A stretch of DNA of 64,000 bases from Brachionus manjavacas (taxonomy: Eukaryota > Rotifera > Eurotatoria > Ploima > Brachionidae): the NCBI GenBank assembly GCA_019054805.1, contig JAHQIY010000011.1, positions 811,001-875,000 on the forward strand, written 5' to 3'. The position numbers and the translations under genes are program-made. This document shows, in pieces, positions 56,871-64,000 of the stretch. The first letter of the stretch is position 1. Every line of letters begins with the position of its first letter. A model generated the notes under the pieces. It made no database searches. It was not told the origin of the DNA and saw nothing but the letters and a program-made list of their open reading frames with translations.

Positions 56871-57653
56871 GACTATCTTATTAATAAATTGAAGCTTGAA
56901 GAGCTTATTGAAACCGAAAGTGATGGTTTTCAAGAAGTCTTATTTCAAATAAAGAGATCAGTTCGTCAGATTAGAAATATAGTATCAGAAGTGTTTACAC
57001 TATTTTGAATAATTGATTTATTTCATCTGAATTGATAAGTATTTATTTTTTTTGCTATCAAAATTTAAAAATAAAAAAAAATTATTTTAATCTTTTATTA
57101 ATGATTTTATAAGTAAAAAAAAAATTAATTTTTTTAGCAAATACGGCTTGAGGTGTCTTCCCAAGCTAATCTTAAGAGCGATAAATGTCTAAAGCATAGA
57201 AGAGTACCAAAAAAAAACCAAGCTTTTGATAATTTTAGATTTGTAGACTTGTAAGCTTTTTAAATTTCTTATTTTGAAAAGTTGGCATAATAAAAAGTCC
57301 TTATCATCTTGTTAATAGTCCCTCGGGTTTACTTAAATCCGATAATCAACTTGGCCTTATTTAAAGATGTCATAAAACCATATTATATATTTTTAAGTCT
57401 GGAGATATCAGGAAGAAGAATAAGATTTCAATTGAAATTTTGAACTTTTTATATAAAAAAATAATAAAACTTTTCTAGTTAGAATCTTTAATAAAAAATA
57501 CTAAAGCCAACAAAAATTTTCTTGATAAAAACTTGTCTTTAATTGCCTCGTTTTACGACTCAATGAAATAAGAATTACCTGCTCAATAATTACTTGATAA
57601 GATTTTTTGCTTTAAAAGCCTTAATTCTCGTTCACCCTAAAAATTAAAACAAA
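56871..57653. other. 5' flank of M1-like gene 2
   Basis: AT-rich with no ORF of note; presumed to hold the promoter of the plus-strand M1-like gene. Confidence 0.35.
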
Positions 57654-60600
57654 ATGAATATTTCTAAAAGAAAAGGCTTAGAGGTTTCTTTGCCCGTTTT
57701 AATTGTCGGTCTTGTATCTGGTCTGTGTGTGATTCTTTTAATAGGCCTTTTATCAGGTCTAGTAATCCGACCCAAAAAATGCATTCCGGCAAATACTTCA
57801 TCTACAACTTCAGTGCCAACTACTTCATCTACAACTTCAGTGCCAACTACTTCATCTACAACTTCAGTGCCAACTACTTCCACTTCGAAATTATCCACTT
57901 CATCCACTACCAGTACCAGCACAATTTCCAGAAGTGAACTAAAAAAATTAAAAATTAGCTTTTTTGTAATTGTATCTTTAGATAATTTAACTCTTCCTTC
58001 GACCACCAGTCGTCCATTTGTCGATAGGACAACCACTCCTATGTTTGATTTCAGACTGACAGATGTGGCTCAACCAAAAAAATATGATTTACTTTTCAAA
58101 TTTTATACTGAACCGTATGGTTCTAGTTCGAAGCAATCGCGAAATTTTAATGGAGAAGTGAGCATATTTTTCCAGGTAAAGCGGCCCACTAGTCGCATTG
58201 AATTGCATATTGATGTAGAAGTAGTTGTTCAAAATCAAGCAATTCTGCTGACAAATTCTGACACAAATCAAGAAGTGAAAATAGTCCGATCTGGTTATTT
58301 GCCAAATCAGCTTTTTGAAGTAATTGCAGAGCAAGAACTCAATGAAGCTAATTACAACATCAAGATTCAATTCAGTGGTAGAACAAAAACTGCCGGAATG
58401 TATCAAGCTAATTATTGGGAGGACAATCTGCCTAGAGAACTTATTGCCACTAATTTTTTGCCCACCAATGCAAGATCAGTCTTGTAAGTTTCCTAAAATT
58501 TGTAACATAAACTAGGCGCATTTTATTTTGATATCGGAGAAGTAATTTCAAATAATCAACTTTATGTAAACATTTAGGTGCAAAATGATTGAAAAAATTT
58601 TGAAAAGTCAATTTGAAATTTTTTCCCGCGGAAAAAACTACACTACTAAAAATGAATCTTAGCATAAGAGATTCCACTTAAAAAATTCACATTACTTGGT
58701 TTTTTATAAAATCTTAACTCACAGAACTTCTTTTGTGAAATTCGAAAAATATTTATTTTTAGTTTGCAAAAATTTGAAAAAAGAAAAAAGTTTAAATAAA
58801 TTTAAAAAGCAGAAATGGTTTCAGGTTTAGAACCACCTGGGAAAAGAATTTCATTATTGATTCTAGGATTATCAGGAGGATTCGGCGTATTCTGGTCAAC
58901 TTTTCAATAAAAAATAGTAGGTTCCTTGGGCTAAATAGTTGACAAATTGAAGCAAATGATAAAACTTAAATTTCAATACAAAATTTTTAGTTTTCGATTT
59001 TAAAAAAAAAGATACTTTTTATCAATTTTATAAAAAATAAATGACATAACTTTATTGAACATGATTTTTTTAATCTTTAATTAGGAAGAATATGTTTTAA
59101 TATTTAAATATCATCTAAAGCCATAATTTGGATACATTAATGTGGATTTTAAATATGTAACTAATTTTTCCACTGATCCAATTTTTTTACCAAAATTTTT
59201 TATTTTAAACCATAAATTTAATAAAAAAATATCAAAAGAAGTATAAAAAATAAAAAAAAAAAATATTCAAATTTAAAAATATTTTTTTTTAAACTGGGTT
59301 TCACAAATTTTACATTTCTTGATATTTTCGAAAATTTTATCGTTATAATTAATTACATCTGAACTGTTTGTTGATCAAGCTTTGCCCGATGAACGTTATT
59401 TGAAGACTTAAATGAAATGGTCAAAGAAATCAAGAAAAGAAGAATTAAAGAAAGTTAATAGAATCTAGATATTCTAACTACCACTTCAGTTGTAATTAAT
59501 TATAATGATAAAATATTCTTAAATATCAAGAAATGTAAAATTTTTGCATCCCAGTTTAAAAAAAATTATTTTGAATTTTTTAAGTTTTTATTTTTCTATT
59601 TTTTAAACCTCTTTTGATATTTTTTTTATTAAATCTATGATTATTGTGTGTGATCGGAAATTTAATTCATGGTCATGAATTTACTATTTGTGTGGTTACT
59701 GTTTACTATGGTCCAAGATTTTACAGGAATCAATAAAAGATCAATACTAAAAAGGTTTTTTTTTAAACCAAAAAAATAAGCATTTTATGTTTAGTTTGAA
59801 AATGAAATTAAAAAAAGGTAATTTCATCATTTCTATTAAGATTTTAATCAACTGAGTTTTGATTATGTGACTATGATCATGAACTTCAACTTGTCTAAAT
59901 CGTCACCCTTTTTTTTTGGTAAAAATAAAAATTAATTTTTTAAAAATTTAGTAGTAGTAGTAGTAGTAGTTTTGACTGTAGCTGGCTAGCCAGCGAGTGT
60001 GCTGATAAGGCACACTATGACAGCTGATGTGATTGATTGCTGCTCATCCAGCAATCAATGCCTGCTTTAAAGCTGATAACATTAGGGGCTTCAACTAATT
60101 GATTTGGCAGTGAGTTCCATATGTTAGCGGTTCTGTTGAAAAAAGTTATCTCTATGTTGGAGCCTCGAAATTTCTTTGTGATATTTGAAGCAGTGACCTC
60201 TTCCTTGGATTTTGGTGACATTAAAATTGTTGCTTTTTTCAACCAATTCTATTCCATGCATGAACTTGTATAATTGAATTAGATCACCTCTTTTTCTTCT
60301 TTCCACCAGATTTGGAATGTTTAAAGCCTTCAATCTGCTTTCATACGGTTTGTTTCTAATTGAAGAAACAAATTTTGTAGCTCTGCGTTGAATCCTCTCA
60401 AGATTCTCACAATCCGACTTAAGAAATGGAGACCATACAGGCACAGCAAATTCCAAAAGAGGACGAACAAAAGTTAAATACAATGATCTAAATAACTTAC
60501 AATCAAAACGAGCGAATGATTTCCTGATGCGACCCAACATTTGATTTGCTTTGTTTGTAGCCTATATCACTTGGTTTTTCCATTTGAGATTTGTATTGAA

Positions 60601-63341
60601 GATAACTCCAAGATCTCTTTCGGTTTCAGACGTTGATAACTGTTTATCATTAATAGAATAAGTGAATTCTTTGTTTTTATGACCGTAATGCATAACCACA
60701 CATTTTGATGTGTTGAAGAGAAGAAGCCAATCTTGAGTCCACTTGAAAATTAAATCTAAATCTGATTGAAGTTTCACTGCGCATATTTCTGATACCGTTT
60801 GCGAGAATATTTTTGTATCATCTGCATACATTTTGACAATATTCTCTATTCCTTTTGGTAGATCATTGATATACAAAACGAACAAAAGTGGACCAATCAC
60901 TGATCCTTGTGTTACACCGCTAAAAATCTCAACCCAATCCGACAAAATTTCACCTTGAACAACTCGTTGTCTTCTATTTTTCAAAAAAGCTTCAATCCAT
61001 TTTAGTGTCAGACCATCAAAGCCATACGCTTTCAATTTAGCTATTAGTCGTCTGTGCGGAACAGTATCAAATGCTTTCGCAAAATCTAGCAGAATTATTT
61101 CAAAACAAATTTAAGTTAAAATTATTTTAAGTTGGTATTTAATATTTTTAAGTGCTCTTGATATTTTTAATCGTTAAAATTTATCGATTGAATTTCCACA
61201 AAAATATTTATTAATCAGTTTTCAAGAATAAATATTTTGTTGAAAAAGTTCTCTGACATCCGAAATTCTGGCTTTCAAAACCAAAAAAAAATATTAGGGG
61301 TCTAATTTTTACCATTATCTATAGAGGTTTCTATCTAATGACTAAATAGATTTCATCATTTTCTTTAATTTGAATGTCTGGTTTGCTTTTGTTCTTATGA
61401 TCTTCTTCAACCCCCTTAATTTTCAAAAATTTCCCTTTTCTATTTTATCAAATTTTAAGTTTAAACAAAATAATTTTTCAATAATATTTTAATTTACACA
61501 TTCAAAGAATCAATTCTGAACAATATTTTTACATCATCAAAAATGTTTGTAAAATTTGGAAGTGATAAAATTTCTTTCTCTTTTATTTTAAGACTCTTTT
61601 AAATACTCATATAACTTGATTTTTGTCAATTTTTTGGTGTAAAAATTGTTTCTCTCTGATCAAAAGCTTAATTTTTCAAATATTAAATTCAAATTTTGAA
61701 TTTTTAAATTTTAAGTTAAATTTTTTTTTTAATTTAAGGATGTTTAGAACCCTATAAAATGGTCTTTTTTTGGTCTAAGGGCCTAAGCATTTTTCTTTGA
61801 ATTTTGTAGATTTCTAAAAAAAAATATCGTAAATTTTGCTAAAATTTTTTTACAGTATAAAATGGTAAAAAATGAGGCAAAATTTTATTGTAAAATTGTT
61901 TTGTTATTTACTTTTTTTTATTCTTTTTGACCTTTTTTTACTGTGTGAATTTACGTAATTTCTATTTTATAAAAAAACCGTCCACCATCATGTCAATCAA
62001 TAGTATATGCTTCAGGAACGTGAAATTAAAAATCTTTGATTAAGTAATAGTTTTGCCATATCTTAAAAAAATTATTTTCATGGGAAGTTAACTAAAAAAA
62101 TAATTTTCTTGAATTTTAGCATGTTATTTTTGTTTGAAAAATGCAAATCGGTCTGTAAATCGTATCAGTGGTTTACTTAATTATCATCCAAATCCAGCTT
62201 TGGCAAAAAAAATTTTTAAAGAATAAAAATTATATTTCTTAATATTTTAAAAGAAAAAAAAATTGCATTTATTGTTACGTCACTTAATCACATAATTTAA
62301 AACTTGGCCTCATTGAAGATCTTTGATCAAAAAAATTTTATAAATAAAAAAATGCTTATGTAAATTTGGAAGATTATTTACTAGTTTTTCCTGTTTTTGG
62401 TGGTTATTATAAAAAGAGTAACTTAATGGTGACATTTTTCAATTTCAATTTTTTACCAAATTATTCCAAGTCAGTCACATTTTTCACAAGAATACCAATT
62501 TTTCTGAAAAGCTACTACATCACATAGGGTAATTGGGTTGTGATTTAATTAAAGATATAATTATTTTCAAACTAAATATTTTTTACAACATTTAATTTTT
62601 TCGCAAAGTCCATGCTTTGACGAGCCATCTTACAAAGCCGAATTTGAAATAACCATCGAGCATCCTGAGCGCTCTATTGCATTATCAAACTTTCCTAAAC
62701 AAGTAAAACTAGTTTTTATTTCCATTAGAAATTTTTAATTTTCACACTAGGGCTCTGAAGTTTTTACCGAATCTGGTCGGAATAGAGTTCGAACCAAATT
62801 CGACAAAACGTATAAAATGAGCACTTACCAAGTCTCTTTTGCAGTTTTGCCAGATGACTACCAATCCGAATCAATTACCATGCAAAATAATATTGAAGTA
62901 TTTGATTTTTTGTAAAAATTATTTATTTTCAAAATTAAAAAACAAAGATTTTGGTTTATGGAAGAAATTCATTGATTTCCAAAGGCTATGCAAAATTCGC
63001 ATTACAAGCAGCCTCACAAATTGCTGAATACTTTACTAACTATTTTGAAATTGACCAAGCTTTGCCTCCGAAAATATTTTTTTTAGCTGTTCCCGATTTT
63101 AATGATGATACCTCCAAAAATTGGGGTCTTAGCACATTTCACGAAGAATTTTTACTGACGCCAGTGATTGACTATTCCGTCAAAGATAAAATTACCATTG
63201 CTAAAAAGATAGCTAATGAGTTGGCTCATTTTGTAAGGACATTGATTATTTTTCAAGTCTCGTTATTTTATTTTGTTTTAGTGGACTGGTGGATATGCAA
63301 CTCCGGCATGGTGGGATGATTGGTGGCTGAGTGAAGGATTT
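57654..63341 (+). CDS. M1 aminopeptidase-like ectoprotein 2 (3' partial), zinc site lost
   Basis: Exons 57654-58483, 62609-62702, 62751-62897, 62948-63232 and 63282-63341, phases consistent; the gene continues past the window. Same plan as the paralogue at 44847-52927: membrane segment ~14-39 (VSLPVLIVGLVSGLCVILLI), Thr/Ser-rich stalk, then the M1 N-terminal domain (FPCFDEPSYKAEFEITIEHP). The first intron occupies the same place in the domain and the same phase (2). GAMEN is replaced by DTSKNWGLSTFHEE, and HExxHx18E reads NELAH-x18-E (IANELAHFWTGGYATPAWW onward): the first His is Asn here and Lys in the paralogue. The stalk is shorter and built from a 9-residue repeat. Probably a cell-surface pseudo-peptidase. 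Confidence 0.85.
57796..57878 (+). repeat. 27-bp tandem repeat, three copies
   Basis: tcatctacaacttcagtgcc plus aactact is repeated three times in frame, encoding SSTTSVPTT units in the stalk of the M1-like protein. The DNA units are nearly identical. Confidence 0.9.
58484..59940. other. First intron of M1-like gene 2, no gene seen
   Basis: AT-rich intron; the paired words gaatatttt and aatattctt near 59265 and 59515 and taaatttgatcttcc-like runs suggest weak inverted symmetry (59225-59640), possibly a degraded foldback. Confidence 0.3.
59948..61105 (-). mobile_element. CR1/L2-like LINE, 5'-truncated, with (TAC)n tail
   Basis: Minus-strand RT from ~61095: ILLDFAKAFDTVPHRRLIAK, then the frame 61035-60562 with GVTQGSVIGPLLFVLYINDL, YADDTKIF, CVVMHYGHKN and TERDLGVIF; one stop, then 60540-60124 (SLYLTFVRPLLEFAVPVWSP, LERIQRRATKF) and the tail FFNRTANIWNSLPNQLVEAP (to 60015). 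The 3' end is a run of gta/tac triplets (59951-59972), a hallmark of CR1/L2-type 3' ends. A short aaattta occurs at both borders (59944-59950 and ~61106-61113). It is relatively well preserved. It lies in intron 1 of the M1-like gene 2, antisense. Confidence 0.88.
61114..62608. other. Rest of first intron, no gene seen
   Basis: AT-rich, with no element identified. Confidence 0.4.
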
Positions 63342-63768
63342 GTAAGTATTTAGCTCTGTCTAGTATTCATGATCGGTGAATAGAGACAAAATTATTCTTA
63401 TTAGTAGCAAAAATTTATAAAATTCATTAAAAATTTATGTTTGAGAAGAAATATCAGTATTAATTGAACCAATTAATGATTATTATTATTTTTTTGAATT
63501 TAAAACCTCAGTGACAAAGCAAATTAAGAAAAAGTTTATTTAAAAAAAAAATTTATATAATAATTAAAAAAAATATTAATTTTTTTTATTAAAATTTTAA
63601 TAAATTAAATAACATTACTCATATAAATCAAGGTAAAGCGATTATTTTTCCTTGAAATCTTTCGTCAGCTATTTTTTTAATCAGAAAATTTATTCATTTA
63701 TATTCTAATTATTTTTTCCCAGACAATATTTAAATTTTTATCATCATTTATTTATATAATATTTCATT

Positions 63769-63945
63769 CTCAAGGAGATCTAGCTCTGTAAAGTAAAAAA
63801 ATTAATGAACATTTTGTGGTAGGACTGCGTCATTCTGTTCCATTGGTGGTCAAACTGGTTGATGATTATAAAGTTGGTTATGAATCAAGATTTTAAATTT
63901 TTATTTTATTTTTCTTAAATCTGTAAGAGCTTTACCTCAGCACCC
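63769..63945 (+). repeat. ctgaaggagctctagctcgg repeats, diverged copies 5 and 6
   Basis: 63769-63800 (ctcaaggagatctagctctg) and 63919-63945 (ctgtaagagctttacctcag) flank a coding-like frame VVGLRHSVPLVVKLVDDYKV ending GYESRF-stop (63816-63895), the counterpart of the frame at 48789-48866. It lies in the intron after the last visible M1-like exon. Confidence 0.6.
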
Positions 63946-64000
63946 ATAAAAAATTGATAATGATTGTAAAATAAATAATTGTGAAAAGCAATTTAAAAAA

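Noticed and set aside
57725..57937. Repetitive plus-strand frame over the stalk of M1-like gene 2
   Set aside because: Out-of-frame translation of the 27-bp repeat.
59951..59972. gta triplet run as an independent microsatellite
   Set aside because: It sits exactly at the 3' end of a LINE, so it is the element's tail.

Overview
The window is nuclear DNA of an invertebrate animal. It is very AT-rich, its introns are short GT-AG introns or multi-kilobase introns full of transposon debris, and it carries single-copy metazoan genes (Slit, eEFSec, mitochondrial GrpE, a kyphoscoliosis-type transglutaminase-like protein, M1 aminopeptidase-like ectoproteins). A lophotrochozoan such as a monogonont rotifer (Brachionus-like) is my best guess. 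That rests on base composition and on the mix of mobile elements, not on a database search. There is nothing bacterial here, and no tRNA or rRNA gene or CRISPR array that I can support.

Layout. 1-16.5 kb: a Slit axon-guidance gene on +, 5'-truncated by the window edge. I traced fifteen exons with consistent phases, and the last one ends at 16491. Its introns hold a three-exon gene for a small Cys-rich secreted or membrane protein on the opposite strand (5421-6036), a LINE fragment, two MULE/FLYWCH-type relics and a striking long inverted repeat (11813-12467). 17-26 kb: a three-deep nest of retrotransposons. An old LINE (+) was split by an RTE-like LINE (-) with a 12-bp target duplication, and the RTE was split by an LTR retrotransposon (-) with two 218-bp LTRs and a 4-bp target duplication. 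The LTR element carries gag, pol, a chromodomain-like tail and a third env-like ORF, all broken. 26.9-29.3 kb: an intact intronless KY-like gene (+). 30-33 kb: LINE and MULE debris. 33.5-37.3 kb: two housekeeping genes on -, eEFSec (two exons) and mitochondrial GrpE, separated by a foldback repeat. 38.4-44.6 kb: LINE, integrase (KRBA2-like) and MULE relics. 44.8-52.9 kb: an eleven-exon M1 aminopeptidase-like gene on -. 57.65 kb to the window end: a second, divergently oriented paralogue on +, 3'-truncated by the edge.

The most interesting biology is the head-to-head pair of M1-like ectoproteins. Both keep the fold, the third zinc-ligand Glu and the membrane-anchor/Thr-rich-stalk architecture. 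Both have lost the first His of HExxH (KELAH in one, NELAH in the other) and the GAMEN exopeptidase motif. They look like an expanded group of cell-surface pseudo-aminopeptidases. Next come the decayed env-bearing LTR element with nearly identical LTRs, the gene nested in a slit intron, and the almost perfect 260-bp-arm palindrome.

All exon models were made by eye from splice signals, reading phase and family resemblance. Terminal exons, UTRs and promoters were not determined.
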